The notes under the pieces are model-generated. The model saw nothing but the letters and a program-made list of their open reading frames with translations, was not told where the DNA came from and made no database searches. A stretch of 64,000 bases of DNA, taken from assembly GCF_006716315.1 (NCBI RefSeq), contig NZ_VFOV01000001.1, positions 2,248,501 through 2,312,500 of the forward strand, written 5' to 3'. The translations under genes were made by a program, and so were the position numbers. How positions within the stretch are numbered: position 1 is the stretch's first letter; each line of letters begins with the position of its first letter. Below are positions 17,500 to 27,345 of the stretch, piece by piece. Source of the DNA: Nocardioides albertanoniae. GTDB taxonomy: Bacteria > Actinomycetota > Actinomycetes > Propionibacteriales > Nocardioidaceae.

Positions 17500-18267
17500 A
17501 TGAGCGGCCACTCCAAGTGGGCAACGACCAAGCACAAGAAGGCTGCGATCGACGCCAAGCGCAGCAAGCTGTGGGCGAAGCTGATCAAGAACATCGAGAT
17601 CGCAGCCAAGATGGGTGGTCCTGACCCGTCCGGCAACCCGACCCTCTTCGACGCGATCTACAAGGCGAAGAAGCAGTCCGTCCCCAACGACAACATCGAG
17701 CGCGCCCGCAAGCGTGGCGGCGGTCTCGACGGCGGCGGCGTCGACTACACCACGATCATGTACGAGGTCTATGGCCCGCAGGGTGTCGCCCTCCTGGTCG
17801 AGTGTCTGACCGACAACAAGAACCGCGCCGCGATGGAGGTCCGCACCGCGGTCACCCGCAACGGCGGCACCATGGCCGACCCGGGCTCGGTCTCGCGGCT
17901 CTTCGACCGCAAGGGCGTCGTCGTCGTGGCGAAGTCGCAGGAGGGCAAGGAAGTCGCCGAGGACGACCTGCTCGAGGCCACCCTCGACGCGGGTGCCGAG
18001 GACGTCAACGACCTCGGTGAGTCCTTCGAGATCCTCTCCGACGCCAGCGACGTCGTCGCGGTGCGTACGGCGCTGCAGGAGGCCGGCATCGACTACGACT
18101 CCGCCGAGGTGCAGTTCGTGGCGAGCATGGACATCCCTGTCGCCGACGCCGCCGCGGCCGGCAAGGTCTTCAGCCTCATCGACGTCGTCGACGACCTCGA
18201 CGACGTGCAGAACGTCTTCTCCAACGCCGACATCCCCGACGAGGTCATGGAAGCCGTCGACGCCTGA
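17500..18267 (+). CDS. yebC: YebC/PmpR-family protein (DUF28, TACO1-like)
   Basis: This 255-residue cytoplasmic protein begins [28 protein letters not shown], the family signature. It then carries [33 protein letters not shown] and an acidic C-terminus. YebC proteins were long annotated as transcription regulators; more recent work links them to translation of proline-rich stretches. ATG 17500 is chosen because it gives the universal N-terminus; the frame is open further upstream to 17449 but unrelated. Placement just before ruvCAB is conserved in actinobacteria. The 176-bp gap to ruvC holds a repeat element and a LexA box. Confidence 0.96.
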   Translation: MSGHSKWATTKHKKAAIDAKRSKLWAKLIKNIEIAAKMGGPDPSGNPTLFDAIYKAKKQSVPNDNIERARKRGGGLDGGGVDYTTIMYEVYGPQGVALLVECLTDNKNRAAMEVRTAVTRNGGTMADPGSVSRLFDRKGVVVVAKSQEGKEVAEDDLLEATLDAGAEDVNDLGESFEILSDASDVVAVRTALQEAGIDYDSAEVQFVASMDIPVADAAAAGKVFSLIDVVDDLDDVQNVFSNADIPDEVMEAVDA

Positions 18268-18281
18268 CCCTCCTCAGCCGA

Positions 18282-18370
18282 GAAGTCACCCCTGCAGGTC
18301 GAGCGGTCACCACGGTGACCGCTCGACCTGCATATGTGACGCTTCGGCCTGCGGGAGTGACGTTTCGGCG
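18282..18370. repeat. Near-perfect 40-bp palindrome with flanking short repeats, yebC-ruvC gap
   Basis: Arms of 19 bp (18293-18311 and 18314-18332) are exact inverse complements around a 2-nt centre; the cores read GGTCGAGCGGTCACC and GGTGACCGCTCGACC. Outside them, GAAGTCACC (18282-18290) and GTGACGCTT (18336-18344) continue the symmetry with mismatches. GTGACGCTTCGGC (18336-18348) recurs as GTGACGTTTCGGC (18357-18369) with a 21-bp period. The element follows the yebC stop by 25 bp and probably terminates its transcript. Confidence 0.65.
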
Positions 18371-18410
18371 TCCGGGCGTGTCTGGGATCGGTGACGAGTT
18401 CGGGAGTCTG

Positions 18411-18432
18411 TACGCTACGAACAGACGTTCGA
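18411..18432 (+). promoter_or_regulatory. ruvCAB promoter -10 (TACGCT) with adjoining LexA (SOS) box
   Basis: ACGAACAGACGTTCGA (18417-18432) matches the actinobacterial/Gram-positive SOS box TCGAAC-N4-GTTCGA at all but the first base. It begins directly after TACGCT (18411-18416), a suitable -10. A ribosome site GGAGG (18434-18438) and the ruvC ATG (18444) follow. LexA bound here would cover the transcription start, so ruvCAB should be induced by DNA damage. Confidence 0.8.
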
Positions 18433-18443
18433 TGGAGGTGCTG

Positions 18444-18983
18444 ATGCGGGTGCTTGGGATCGACCCCGGCCTGACCCGGTGCGGGATGGGCGTGGTCGAC
18501 GGATCGCTCGGCCGGCCGCTGTCGATGGTCGACGTCGGCGTGATCCGCACCTCGGCAGACCTGCCCGTCTGGGACCGCCTGGTGAGCATCGAGAAGGGCA
18601 TCGACGCCTGGATCGAGGAGCACCGGCCCGAGGCGGTGGCGATCGAGCGCATCTTCGCGCGCTCCAACGTGTCCACGATCATGGGCACCGCCCAGGCCAG
18701 CGGCCTGGCGATGGTCTGCGCCGCCCGCCGCGGGCTCCCGGTCGCGCTGCACACTCCCTCCGAGGTCAAGGCGGCGGTCTCCGGCAACGGTCGGGCCGAC
18801 AAGGCCCAGGTGACCGCCATGGTGACCCGCATCCTGCGGCTGCCCACTGCGCCGAAGCCTGCCGACGCGGCCGACGCGCTGGCGCTGGCGATCACCCACC
18901 AGTGGCGTGGCGGGGCCAACAACCGCATCGAGGCCGCGGTGGCCGCGGCCGCTCAGCAACCGAGAAGAAGGATCACCCGATGA
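18444..18983 (+). CDS. ruvC: Holliday junction resolvase RuvC
   Basis: This 179-residue endonuclease cuts four-way junctions as a dimer, working with RuvAB in recombinational repair. The acidic active site is visible: Asp7 in [14 protein letters not shown], a Glu in VAIERIF, and C-terminal acidic residues in [16 protein letters not shown] 18444 is chosen because it gives the canonical N-terminus and has GGAGG five nt upstream; an in-frame ATG at 18432 overlaps the LexA box. It overlaps ruvA by 4 bp. A C-terminal Ala/Arg-rich tail of about 25 residues is unremarkable. Confidence 0.97.
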   Translation: MRVLGIDPGLTRCGMGVVDGSLGRPLSMVDVGVIRTSADLPVWDRLVSIEKGIDAWIEEHRPEAVAIERIFARSNVSTIMGTAQASGLAMVCAARRGLPVALHTPSEVKAAVSGNGRADKAQVTAMVTRILRLPTAPKPADAADALALAITHQWRGGANNRIEAAVAAAAQQPRRRITR

Positions 18984-19579
18984 TCGCGTCCGTGCGCGGC
19001 ACCGTCTCCGCCGTCAGCCTCTCCACCGCCGTCGTGGAGGTCGGTGGCATCGGCATCGAGATGCTCTGCACCCCCAACACGCTGGCCACGCTGCGCCCCG
19101 GCGAGGAGGCACACCTGCCGACCAGCCTGGTGGTGCGCGAAGACTCGCTGACCCTGTTCGGTTTCACCGACACCGACGAGCGCACCCTCTTCGAGCTCCT
19201 CCAGACCGCCTCCGGGGTCGGCCCGAAGCTCGCCCAGGCGATGCTCGCGGTGCTCTCGCCCGACGGCATCCGCCTGGCCATCTCGAGCGAAGACACCAAG
19301 ACCCTCACCAAGGTGCCCGGCATCGGCCAGAAGGGCGCCCAGCGAGTCATCCTCGAGCTCAAGGACAGGGTCGGCGCGCCCGCCGGCACCGCCGCCGCGC
19401 CGGCGCCGACCGCGGCGTCTGCCCCCTGGCGCGACCAGGTCAGCGAGGCTCTGGTCGGGCTGGGCTACAGCGCGAAGGACGCCGACAAGGCGGTCACCGC
19501 GATCGAGCCCGAGGCCGGCGACCAGGCCAACATCTCGTTGCTGCTCCGCGCCGCGCTCCGCACCCTCTCGAAGGCGTAG
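18980..19579 (+). CDS. ruvA: Holliday junction DNA helicase subunit RuvA
   Basis: This 199-residue DNA-binding subunit forms tetramers on the junction and loads RuvB. It has an N-terminal OB fold ([25 protein letters not shown]), two helix-hairpin-helix motifs ([16 protein letters not shown] and [19 protein letters not shown]), an Ala/Pro-rich linker and the RuvB-contacting domain III ([18 protein letters not shown]). ATG 18980 overlaps the ruvC stop (ATGA). It is followed by ruvB after 6 bp, and the three form one SOS-controlled operon. Confidence 0.97.
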   Translation: MIASVRGTVSAVSLSTAVVEVGGIGIEMLCTPNTLATLRPGEEAHLPTSLVVREDSLTLFGFTDTDERTLFELLQTASGVGPKLAQAMLAVLSPDGIRLAISSEDTKTLTKVPGIGQKGAQRVILELKDRVGAPAGTAAAPAPTAASAPWRDQVSEALVGLGYSAKDADKAVTAIEPEAGDQANISLLLRAALRTLSKA

Positions 19580-19585
19580 GACCCC

Positions 19586-20668
19586 ATGCACGAGGACGAC
19601 CTGGACCGGGCCGAGGACGACTACTTCGCATCCCTCACGCTTGCCGAGGCCGACGGTGACGACCGCGCCGTCGAGGCGGCGCTGCGCCCCAAGACGCTCG
19701 ACGAGCTGATCGGCCAGCAACGTGTGCGCGAGCAGCTCAGTCTCGTCCTGGAGGCGGCCCGCCGACGCGAGCGGGCCCCCGACCACGTGCTCCTCTCCGG
19801 GCCTCCGGGGCTGGGCAAGACCACCCTCGCGATGATCATCGCTGCCGAGATGTCGGCCCCGCTGCGGATCACCTCCGGCCCGGCCATCACCCATGCCGGC
19901 GACCTGGCCGCGATCCTGAGCGGCCTCAACGAGGGCGAGGTGCTCTTCGTCGACGAGATCCACCGGATGAGTCGCCCCGCCGAGGAGATGCTCTATCTGG
20001 CGATGGAGGACTTCCGCGTCGACGTGGTCATCGGCAAGGGCCCCGGTGCGACCGCCATCCCGATCGACCTGCCGCCGTTCACGCTCGTCGGTGCCACGAC
20101 CCGGGCCGGCCTGCTCCCCGGGCCGCTGCGCGACAGGTTCGGCTTCACCGGCCACCTCGGGCTCTACGAGCCCGAGGATCTCGAGCTGATCGTGCGCCGT
20201 TCCGCCGGCCTGCTCGAGGTCACCCTCCAAGACGACGGCGCCGCCGAGATCGCCGGCCGCTCCCGCGGCACACCACGCATCGCCAACCGGCTGCTGCGCC
20301 GCGTACGCGACTATGCGCAGGTCAAGGCCGACGGCACCGTCACCCAGGAGATCGCCGCGAAGGCGCTCGACCTCTACGAGGTCGACGCGCTGGGCCTGGA
20401 CCGCCTCGATCTCGCCGTCCTCGACGCCCTGTGCCGCAGGTTCGGCGGCGGCCCGGTCGGCATCTCCACCCTCGCTGTCGCGGTGGGGGAGGAGCGCGAG
20501 ACGGTCGAGGAGGTCGCCGAGCCGTTCCTGGTCCGTTCCGGCTTCCTGGCCCGTACGCCGCGGGGCCGTGTCGCGACCCCGGCCGCCTGGGGTCACCTGG
20601 GGCTGCCGGTGCCGGCCAGTGCCGAGGCCGCGGCCTGGTCGGCCGACTCGCTCTGGGATGAGCCCTGA
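19586..20668 (+). CDS. ruvB: Holliday junction branch-migration ATPase RuvB
   Basis: This is a 360-residue hexameric AAA+ motor. Walker A is [11 protein letters not shown], Walker [10 protein letters not shown], sensor I VGATTRAG, and the arginine finger lies near GPLRDRFG. The C-terminal winged helix contains [29 protein letters not shown]. The N-terminal 35 residues are acidic and non-conserved, which is usual. The ATG is 6 bp after ruvA. A new -10 box for yajC lies 27 bp after the stop, marking the end of the ruv operon. Confidence 0.97.
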   Translation: MHEDDLDRAEDDYFASLTLAEADGDDRAVEAALRPKTLDELIGQQRVREQLSLVLEAARRRERAPDHVLLSGPPGLGKTTLAMIIAAEMSAPLRITSGPAITHAGDLAAILSGLNEGEVLFVDEIHRMSRPAEEMLYLAMEDFRVDVVIGKGPGATAIPIDLPPFTLVGATTRAGLLPGPLRDRFGFTGHLGLYEPEDLELIVRRSAGLLEVTLQDDGAAEIAGRSRGTPRIANRLLRRVRDYAQVKADGTVTQEIAAKALDLYEVDALGLDRLDLAVLDALCRRFGGGPVGISTLAVAVGEERETVEEVAEPFLVRSGFLARTPRGRVATPAAWGHLGLPVPASAEAAAWSADSLWDEP

Positions 20669-20694
20669 GTCACACTCTCAACCAGGTGCCTGGT

Positions 20695-20700
20695 TAGACT
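20695..20700 (+). promoter_or_regulatory. Probable -10 box (TAGACT) for yajC-secDF
   Basis: TAGACT lies 27 nt after the ruvB stop and about 56 nt before the yajC GTG. The -35 region is not recognisable. Confidence 0.4.
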
Positions 20701-20755
20701 TGCACGTCGCCGAGCGACTGCCGGTGACCCCTGAGACTGTCGGAGCCGAACCCCC

Positions 20756-21145
20756 GTGGAATTCCTGCCTTTTATCGTCATCATCGTCCTGTTCTACTTC
20801 CTGCTGATCAGGCCTCAGCAGAAGCGTGCGAAGCAGGCCCGTGAGCTGCAGCTCAACCTCCAGCCGGGTGACAAGGTGATGTTGACCGCTGGCGTCTTCG
20901 GCACCGTGACCGAGGTCGAGGAGACTACGACCAACATCAAGGTCGAGATCGCCGACGGCGTCGTGATCCAGGTCGTGCGTCAGGCGGTCGCCCAGAAGGT
21001 CGACGTCGTGCCCGCCGACGAGATCGACGAGGCCGACGAGACCGAGGAGACCGACGAGGCGAGCGACGACGCCGTCGAGGCCCCGGCCGAGAAGACCTCC
21101 GCGGATGCCGACAACGTCATCGTGGACCTCGACAAGAAGGACTGA
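20756..21145 (+). CDS. yajC: Preprotein translocase accessory subunit YajC
   Basis: This 129-residue protein has one N-terminal membrane helix (FLPFIVIIVLFYFLLI, residues about 3-18). The conserved RPQQKRAKQARELQLNLQPGDKVMLTAGVFGTV cytoplasmic domain follows, then a very acidic tail rich in Asp/Glu/Ala. It associates with SecDF-YidC at the SecYEG channel. The start is GTG 20756. It is 8 bp from secD. The long acidic C-terminus is longer than in E. coli (110 residues in total) and is typical of actinobacteria. Confidence 0.93.
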   Translation: MEFLPFIVIIVLFYFLLIRPQQKRAKQARELQLNLQPGDKVMLTAGVFGTVTEVEETTTNIKVEIADGVVIQVVRQAVAQKVDVVPADEIDEADETEETDEASDDAVEAPAEKTSADADNVIVDLDKKD

Positions 21146-21153
21146 CCACCAAC

Positions 21154-22854
21154 ATGGCACGCAAGACAGCGCGCCCCGGCCGGACCCTGGCTCTGCTCTT
21201 CCTCGCGATCGCGATCATGTTCGGTGGCATCGCGTTCGCCGGCACCTGGAAGCCAGAGCTGGGCCTGGACCTGCGCGGCGGCACCGAGATCTCGATGACC
21301 GCGAAGAACTCCGAGGGCGGTTCGGTCCCGAAGGAGAGCCTCGACGAGGCGAAGTCGATCATCGACCAGCGCGTCAACGGCAGCGGCATCACCGGTGGTC
21401 GGGTGACCACCGAGGGCAACGACGTCATCAAGGTCTCCATCCCCGGCACCGGCAAGGTGCAGCAGGAGACCGCCGAGCGCGTTCGTCAGACCGCGAAGCT
21501 CCGCTTCCGTCTGGTCGCCTGCAGCCCGCAGAAGCCCTGTGGCGGCGGCGCGGGCGGCAACGACCCCGGCTCGATGATCCAGCAGGACCCCACCGGTGGC
21601 GCCGCCCCCGGCACCTCCCCGCGTGCGCCGTTCGCCGGCGAGAAGGCCTCGCCCAGCGAGGGCGAGTCGGCCTCCGGCGACGCGTCGTCGAAGCCGAGCG
21701 CCTCGGCCGACGCCGACGCGGAGAAGAAGAGCGACAACGCCACCGTCAAGGTCGACGACGCGGTCAAGTTCATGCGCCAGCCGCCGACGGAGTGGGCGAC
21801 GAAGTACAGCAGCTTCTCCTGCCCCGCGCCCGGTTCCGACCCGATCGAGGACGTCCCCGGTCAGCCGCTGCTGACCTGTGACGACCAGGGCGCGCCCTAC
21901 CTGCTGACCCCGGCGGTCATCGAAGGCACCGAGATCAAGGAAGCCTCCTACGGCATCCCGCAGCAGCAGGCCAACTACGTGGTCACCCTCGACTTCAAGT
22001 CCGACGGCAACAAGACCTTCGCCGAGACCACCGGCGCGATCGCCGGCTCCGGTGAGCAGTTCGCGATCGTCCTCGACGGCAAGGTCATCTCCGCCCCGAC
22101 CGCCGACTCGCGGATCAGCGGTGGCGCCCAGATCAGCGGTGACTTCACCCAGAAGACCTCGGCCGCGCTCGCCAACAACCTCAAGTACGGCTCGCTGCCG
22201 CTCGACTTCCCCGAGGAAGGCATCCAGACCCGGGTCATCGGCCCGAGCCTCGCCGGCAACCAGCTCACCGCCGGACTCTGGGCGGGCCTGATCGGCCTGA
22301 TCCTCGTGGTGGTCTTCTCGGTCCTCTACTACCGCGCGATGAGCATCGTGGTGATCGGGTCGCTGGCCGTGGCGGGTGCTGCGACGTACGGGATGGTCCT
22401 GCTGCTCAGCGAGACCGCCGGCGTCACCTTGGACCTGCCAGGTGTGGCCGGTCTGATCGTCGGTATCGGTATCACCGCCGACTCCTTCATCATCCTCTAC
22501 GAGAGGATGCGTGACGACATGCGTGAGGGTCGCTCGATGCGGGTGGCCGTCGACACGGCCTGGGTCCGGGCGCGCAACACCTGTCTGGCCTCCGACGCCG
22601 TCTCGTTCCTGGCCGCGTTCGTGCTCTACGTCTTCGCGACCAACGAGGTCAAGGGCTTCGCGTTCATGCTCGGCCTGACCACGATCATCGACGTGCTGGC
22701 CTTCTTCTGGTTCACCTACCCGATGACCAAGCTGATGGCCCGCTGGGGCTTCTTCAACAAGGGTCACGTGCTCTCCGGTATGGACCAGCGCGCCATCGGC
22801 ACCGTCGACGACGCCCGTCCGGGCACCACCACTCTGGTCGGAGGCAAGGCCTGA
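21154..22854 (+). CDS. secD: Protein translocase subunit SecD
   Basis: This 566-residue RND-superfamily membrane protein uses the proton gradient to pull exported proteins. Helix 1 is LALLFLAIAIMFGGIAFAG, followed by the conserved LGLDLRGGTEI. The large extracytoplasmic P1 region carries an Ala/Ser/Gly/Pro-rich insert at about residues 128-200, typical for actinobacteria. Five C-terminal helices include GVAGLIVGIGITADSFIILYERMRDDMREG with the D-x6-E pattern of SecD helix 4. The ATG follows yajC by 8 bp and the stop shares one base with the secF ATG. Confidence 0.96.
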   Translation: MARKTARPGRTLALLFLAIAIMFGGIAFAGTWKPELGLDLRGGTEISMTAKNSEGGSVPKESLDEAKSIIDQRVNGSGITGGRVTTEGNDVIKVSIPGTGKVQQETAERVRQTAKLRFRLVACSPQKPCGGGAGGNDPGSMIQQDPTGGAAPGTSPRAPFAGEKASPSEGESASGDASSKPSASADADAEKKSDNATVKVDDAVKFMRQPPTEWATKYSSFSCPAPGSDPIEDVPGQPLLTCDDQGAPYLLTPAVIEGTEIKEASYGIPQQQANYVVTLDFKSDGNKTFAETTGAIAGSGEQFAIVLDGKVISAPTADSRISGGAQISGDFTQKTSAALANNLKYGSLPLDFPEEGIQTRVIGPSLAGNQLTAGLWAGLIGLILVVVFSVLYYRAMSIVVIGSLAVAGAATYGMVLLLSETAGVTLDLPGVAGLIVGIGITADSFIILYERMRDDMREGRSMRVAVDTAWVRARNTCLASDAVSFLAAFVLYVFATNEVKGFAFMLGLTTIIDVLAFFWFTYPMTKLMARWGFFNKGHVLSGMDQRAIGTVDDARPGTTTLVGGKA

Positions 22855-24101
22855 TGAGCAAGATGTCCATCTCCCGGCTCGGCAAGGAGCTCTACACCGG
22901 CGAGAAGTCGTTCGACTTCGTCGGCCGCCGGATGCTCTGGTACGCCATCTCGGCCGTCGTTCTCGTCGCCGTCGTCCTCGGCGTCTCCCTCCAGGGCATC
23001 AACCTCGGCATCGACTTCACCGGCGGCACGCGTTACACCGTCTCGGTCGAGAAGGCCGACCAGAAGATGGCCGACGAGCTGCGCACGGCCGTGGGTGACA
23101 CCTCGGTCGAGGCCGCCGACGGCGCCACGGTGCGCACGTCCGGACCCAGGTCGATCGTGATCGAGACCAAGGCGGTCGGCAACGGCTCCGAGGGCGACGC
23201 CGACATCATGGGCGCGATCACCAAGACCGCCGACGTGGCCGAGGACGACGTCAGCCGCACCGGCATCGGCCCGAGCTGGGGTGAGCGGGTCGCCTCGAAG
23301 GCGGGCCTGGCCCTCGGTATCTTCCTGGTCGGCGTGATCCTCTTCATCTGGATCTACTTCCGAGAGTGGAAGATGTCGGTCGCGGCCGTCGCCGCGCTGC
23401 TCCACGACGTGGTCATCACCGTCGGTGTCTATGCGATCGTCGGGTTCGAGGTCACGCCGGCGACCGTCACCGGCTTCCTGACCATCCTCGGCTATTCGCT
23501 CTACGACACGGTGGTCGTCTTCGACAAGGTCAAGGAGAACACCCGCAACCTCTCCCGCACCAAGAAGACCTACGCCGCCGCGGCCAACCTGGCGGTCAAC
23601 CAGACCCTGGTGCGCTCGATCAACACCTCGATCATCGGTCTGCTGCCGGTCGTCGCGATCCTCTACGTGAGCACGGTCCAGCTCGGCACGTCCGCGCTGA
23701 AGGACATCTCGCTGGTGCTCTTCGTCGGTATGGCCGTCGGCACCTACTCCTCGATCTTCATCGCCACGCCGCTGCTGGTGCACCTCAAGTCGGGCGAGAA
23801 GGCGGTCGTCGACGCCGAGAAGCGTGCCGCGGCGCGGATGAAGGAAGCCGACAAGTACGCGACTGTGCCGGTCTTCGACGAGGGCATGGCTGTCTCCGAC
23901 GCGGAGGAGCCGGACGAGCTCCGCGAGAGCGACTCCGACGACCTGCACGAGGCAGGCGTGAGCCGCGGCACGGGCGCGGTCTCCAACAACGCCGCGATGG
24001 GCAAAGGTCGCAACACCCCGGCCCAGCAGCGGGAGGTCTCCGACAGCGGAGCCTCGGGTCGCCCGCAACCGAAGCGTCAGTCGAGGTCGAAGCGCAAGTG
24101 A
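22854..24101 (+). CDS. secF: Protein translocase subunit SecF
   Basis: This 415-residue partner of SecD has a first helix LWYAISAVVLVAVVLGVSLQG, the motif GIDFTGGTRYTV, and the C-terminal helices with SVAAVAALLHDVVITVGVYAIVGFEVTP and SLYDTVVVFDKVKENTR. A hydrophilic cytoplasmic tail of about 110 residues, rich in Glu/Asp and then Arg/Lys, extends beyond the last helix; its role is unknown. The gene is coupled at both ends: a 1-base overlap with secD and a GTGA overlap with apt. Confidence 0.96.
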   Translation: MSKMSISRLGKELYTGEKSFDFVGRRMLWYAISAVVLVAVVLGVSLQGINLGIDFTGGTRYTVSVEKADQKMADELRTAVGDTSVEAADGATVRTSGPRSIVIETKAVGNGSEGDADIMGAITKTADVAEDDVSRTGIGPSWGERVASKAGLALGIFLVGVILFIWIYFREWKMSVAAVAALLHDVVITVGVYAIVGFEVTPATVTGFLTILGYSLYDTVVVFDKVKENTRNLSRTKKTYAAAANLAVNQTLVRSINTSIIGLLPVVAILYVSTVQLGTSALKDISLVLFVGMAVGTYSSIFIATPLLVHLKSGEKAVVDAEKRAAARMKEADKYATVPVFDEGMAVSDAEEPDELRESDSDDLHEAGVSRGTGAVSNNAAMGKGRNTPAQQREVSDSGASGRPQPKRQSRSKRK

Positions 24102-24670
24102 CGGTGCCCGCGACCGATCCGCACAGCGGCGCCCGGTCGCTCGAGGAGACTCTCGAGCGGCTGGTCGCCGACGTGCCCGACTTCCCCGAGCCCGGCGTCG
24201 GGTTCAAGGACATCACCCCGCTGCTGGCCGACCCCGAGGGCTTCGCCCAGGTGGTCGCGGCGCTCGCGACACCGGGGCGTGACGCCGACGGCGCCGTGGC
24301 GGTGACCAAGGTGCTCGGCATGGAGTCGCGAGGCTTCATCCTCGGTGCTCCGGCTGCCCTCCACCTCGGCGTCGGGTTCGTGCCGGTGCGCAAGGCCGGC
24401 AAGCTGCCGCGTGAGACCCACGCGGTCGCCTACTCGCTCGAATACGGCGAGGCGACCCTCGAGATCCACACCGACGCGGTCGCGCCGGGGGAGCGGGTGC
24501 TGGTCATCGACGACGTGCTCGCCACCGGTGGCACCGCAGCGGCGACCATCGAGCTCGTCGAGCGTTGCGGCGGCATCGTCGTGGGTGTCTCGGTGCTGCT
24601 CGAGCTCGCCTTCCTCGACCCGCGTGCGAAGCTGCCGAACACTCCGGTCCATACGCTGCTGACCAACTGA
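24098..24670 (+). CDS. apt: Adenine phosphoribosyltransferase
   Basis: This 190-residue purine-salvage enzyme forms AMP from adenine and PRPP. The PRPP-binding motif VLVIDDVLATGGTAAAT is intact, as are FPEPGVGFKDITPLL and MESRGFILGAP. The start is taken as GTG 24098, overlapping the secF stop. It links purine salvage to the secDF operon and sits just before rel, the conserved actinobacterial order. rel has its own promoter, so apt ends the secDF transcript. No terminator hairpin is visible in the 74-bp gap. Confidence 0.95.
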   Translation: MTVPATDPHSGARSLEETLERLVADVPDFPEPGVGFKDITPLLADPEGFAQVVAALATPGRDADGAVAVTKVLGMESRGFILGAPAALHLGVGFVPVRKAGKLPRETHAVAYSLEYGEATLEIHTDAVAPGERVLVIDDVLATGGTAAATIELVERCGGIVVGVSVLLELAFLDPRAKLPNTPVHTLLTN

Positions 24671-24732
24671 GGCTCACTCAGCACTGTCCACGCCACAGGT
24701 GTCGGCCTAGCCAACCCTCCGGGTCTGGCCGG

Positions 24733-24744
24733 TAGACTCTGAGC
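24733..24744 (+). promoter_or_regulatory. Leaderless-type -10 (TAGACT) for rel
   Basis: TAGACT (24733-24738) and six nt precede the rel ATG at 24745, with no ribosome-binding sequence. Translation would start at or next to the 5' end of the mRNA. Confidence 0.55.
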
Positions 24745-27060
24745 ATGGCAGAGGATCGCATCGTCGCGCAGCCTCGTGCGCACAACATCGAGGCCCGGGA
24801 GAGCAGCGGACCCGCACCGTCGGGCCGCAGCGTACGCGCGCGACTGGCGAGGATCGGCGGCCGCGGAGCCCCGGGCAACCCTGTGCTGGAGCCGTTGTTC
24901 CGGGCGGTGCGGTCCAACCACCCCAAGGCCGATCTTTCCCTGCTCGAGCGTGCCTACGTCACCGCCGAGCGTCTTCACGGCACCCAGATGCGCAAGAGCG
25001 GTGACCCCTACATCACCCACCCGCTGGCGGTGACCACGATTCTTGCCGAGCTCGGCATGACCGAGCCGACCCTGGTCGCGGCGCTGCTCCACGACACCGT
25101 CGAAGACACGCCCTACACGCTCAAGGAGCTCACCCGCGACTTCGGTGAGGAGGTCGCCCACCTCGTCGACGGCGTCACCAAGCTCGACAAGGTCATCTAC
25201 GGCGACTCCGCCCAGGCCGAGACGATCCGCAAGATGGTCGTGGCGATGTCGCGCGATATCCGGGTGCTGGTGATCAAGCTCGCCGACCGCCTGCACAACA
25301 TGCGTACGCTGCGCTACGTCCCGCAGAAGAGCCAGGAGCGCAGCGCGCGCGAGACGCTCGACATCTATGCGCCGCTGGCCCACCGGCTCGGCATGAACAC
25401 GATCAAGTTCGAGCTCGAGGATCTCGCCTTCGCGACCCTCTACCCGAAGATGTACGACGAGCTCGTCCGCCTCGTCGCCGACCGCAACCCGTCGCGGGAG
25501 AAGTTCCTGGCCCAGGTCATCGACCAGGTCGAGCGCGACCTGCACGAGGCCCGGATCAAGGCGACCGTCACCGGACGACCGAAGCACTACTACTCGATCT
25601 ACCAGAAGATGATCGTCGGAGGTAAGGACTTCTCCGACATCAACGACCTGGTCGGCATCCGCATCCTCGTCGAGGACGAGCGCGACTGCTACTCCGTCCT
25701 CGGCATCCTGCACTCGCGGTGGAACCCCGTCCTGGGGCGTTTCAAGGACTACATCGCGATGCCGAAGTTCAACATGTACCAGTCGCTGCACACCACGGTC
25801 ATCGGTCCTCAGGGCAAGCCGGTCGAACTGCAGATCCGCACCTTCGCGATGCACCGTCGCGCCGAGTTCGGTGTCGCCGCTCACTGGAAGTACAAGGAAG
25901 AGGGCCGCGCCGGTGTCGACACCGACCGGCCGATGGACAACGACATGAACTGGGTCAAGCAGCTCATGGACTGGCAGTCGGAGGTCAACGACCCCGGCGA
26001 GTTCCTGGAGTCGCTGCGCTTCGAGATGAAGCGCACCGAGGTCTATGTCTTCACCCCCAAGGGCGACGTGATCGCGCTGCCCGCCGACGCGACGCCGGTC
26101 GACTTCGCCTACGCCGTCCACACCGAGGTCGGCAACAAGACCATCGGCGCCCGGGTCAACGGCCGGCTGGTGCCGCTGGAGTCGACGCTCGAGAGCGGCG
26201 ACGTCGTCGAGGTCTTCACCTCGAAGGCGCAGAACGCCGGCCCGTCGAAGGACTGGGGCTCCTTCGTCAAGTCCAACCGGGCCAAGGCGAAGATCCGCCA
26301 GTGGCACACCCGTGAGCGCCGTGACGAGGCGATCGAGAAGGGCCAGGACGCGATCGCCCGGCTCATGCGCAAGGAGGGCCTGCCCCTCAAGCGGCTGATG
26401 TCGCGTGAGTCGCTCATGCAGGCCGCCGACCACTTCGACCTCGCCGACGTCGAGGCGCTCTACGCCGCCGTCGGCGAGAGCCATCTCTCCGCGCAGGCGG
26501 TCGTACGCCGCGTCATCGAGGACCATGGCGGCGACGACGGTGCCGCCGAGGATCTCGCCGAGGCCATCAACGTCGGCCGCAAGCGTCACGGCAAGGTCTC
26601 TTCGGCCGGGTCCGACGCCGGCGTCGTGGTCAAGGGTTCTCCCGATGTCTGGGTCAAGCTCGCCAAGTGCTGTACCCCGGTGCCCGGCGACGAGATCCTG
26701 GGCTTCGTCACCAAGGGCGGGGGAGTCTCGGTCCACCGCACCGACTGCACCAACGCCACCGAGCTGCGCGCTCACCCCGAGCGCCTCCTCGAGGTGCAGT
26801 GGGGCTCCACCTCCAACTCCGTCTTCCTGGTCAACATCCAGGTCGAGGCGCTCGACCGTGCGCGGCTGCTCTCCGACATCACGATGGCCCTCTCCGACGC
26901 CCACGTGAACATCCTCAGCGCCCAGCTCACCACCACCCGCGACCGCGTCGCGAAGTCCCGCTTCTCCTTCGAGATGGCCGACTCCAAGCACCTCGACTCC
27001 GTCCTGAAACAGGTACGCACCGTCCCCGGTGTCTTCGACGCCTACCGCATCACCCAGTAG
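24745..27060 (+). CDS. relA: Bifunctional (p)ppGpp synthetase/hydrolase (RelA/SpoT homologue)
   Basis: This 771-residue long RSH protein controls the stringent response. The hydrolase HD domain has H116-D117 in [10 protein letters not shown]. The synthetase domain contains R332FKD, the RxKD motif of bifunctional enzymes, then [22 protein letters not shown] and [15 protein letters not shown] ([24 protein letters not shown]), a helical/zinc-finger region ([14 protein letters not shown]) and a C-terminal ACT domain complete the regulatory half. The first 45 residues are basic and variable. Both catalytic centres look intact. It is expressed from its own leaderless-type promoter and followed by a 51-residue membrane protein gene 12 bp downstream. 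Confidence 0.97.
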   Translation: MAEDRIVAQPRAHNIEARESSGPAPSGRSVRARLARIGGRGAPGNPVLEPLFRAVRSNHPKADLSLLERAYVTAERLHGTQMRKSGDPYITHPLAVTTILAELGMTEPTLVAALLHDTVEDTPYTLKELTRDFGEEVAHLVDGVTKLDKVIYGDSAQAETIRKMVVAMSRDIRVLVIKLADRLHNMRTLRYVPQKSQERSARETLDIYAPLAHRLGMNTIKFELEDLAFATLYPKMYDELVRLVADRNPSREKFLAQVIDQVERDLHEARIKATVTGRPKHYYSIYQKMIVGGKDFSDINDLVGIRILVEDERDCYSVLGILHSRWNPVLGRFKDYIAMPKFNMYQSLHTTVIGPQGKPVELQIRTFAMHRRAEFGVAAHWKYKEEGRAGVDTDRPMDNDMNWVKQLMDWQSEVNDPGEFLESLRFEMKRTEVYVFTPKGDVIALPADATPVDFAYAVHTEVGNKTIGARVNGRLVPLESTLESGDVVEVFTSKAQNAGPSKDWGSFVKSNRAKAKIRQWHTRERRDEAIEKGQDAIARLMRKEGLPLKRLMSRESLMQAADHFDLADVEALYAAVGESHLSAQAVVRRVIEDHGGDDGAAEDLAEAINVGRKRHGKVSSAGSDAGVVVKGSPDVWVKLAKCCTPVPGDEILGFVTKGGGVSVHRTDCTNATELRAHPERLLEVQWGSTSNSVFLVNIQVEALDRARLLSDITMALSDAHVNILSAQLTTTRDRVAKSRFSFEMADSKHLDSVLKQVRTVPGVFDAYRITQ

Positions 27061-27072
27061 GAGGAGATCGGC

Positions 27073-27228
27073 ATGTTCACCTGGATCCTCATCATCGCTG
27101 GGGTGCTTCTGGTCGCCGGCATCGTCTGGACGACGTTCGGCAAGAGCGCCAAGCAGGTCGACCACGAAGACGTTCGCCAGGGCCGGCTCGGTGATGCCGC
27201 CAAGGGCGACTACAACGGCGGGTTCTGA
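27073..27228 (+). CDS. Small single-pass membrane protein downstream of rel
   Basis: This is a 51-residue open frame with a strong ribosome site (AGGAGGAG around 27059-27066, partly inside the rel stop). It starts MFTWILIIAGVLLVAGIVWTTFG, one membrane helix, and continues with a charged tail ending in GGF. The spacing, start context and typical membrane topology make it a real gene, probably co-transcribed with rel. I know no function. It could modulate Rel at the membrane, but that is only a guess from position. Confidence 0.7.
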   Translation: MFTWILIIAGVLLVAGIVWTTFGKSAKQVDHEDVRQGRLGDAAKGDYNGGF

Positions 27229-27345
27229 CTCTGGGCCGCGCAGCGACGCGGGTGAGATGACCTGAGCCCTGCTCGGGGTATCTCCGTGCGGGTTCGGGGT
27301 GCTTCACCGATGTGGGCCCCGCTGCACCGCCCCAGGATGACGTAC

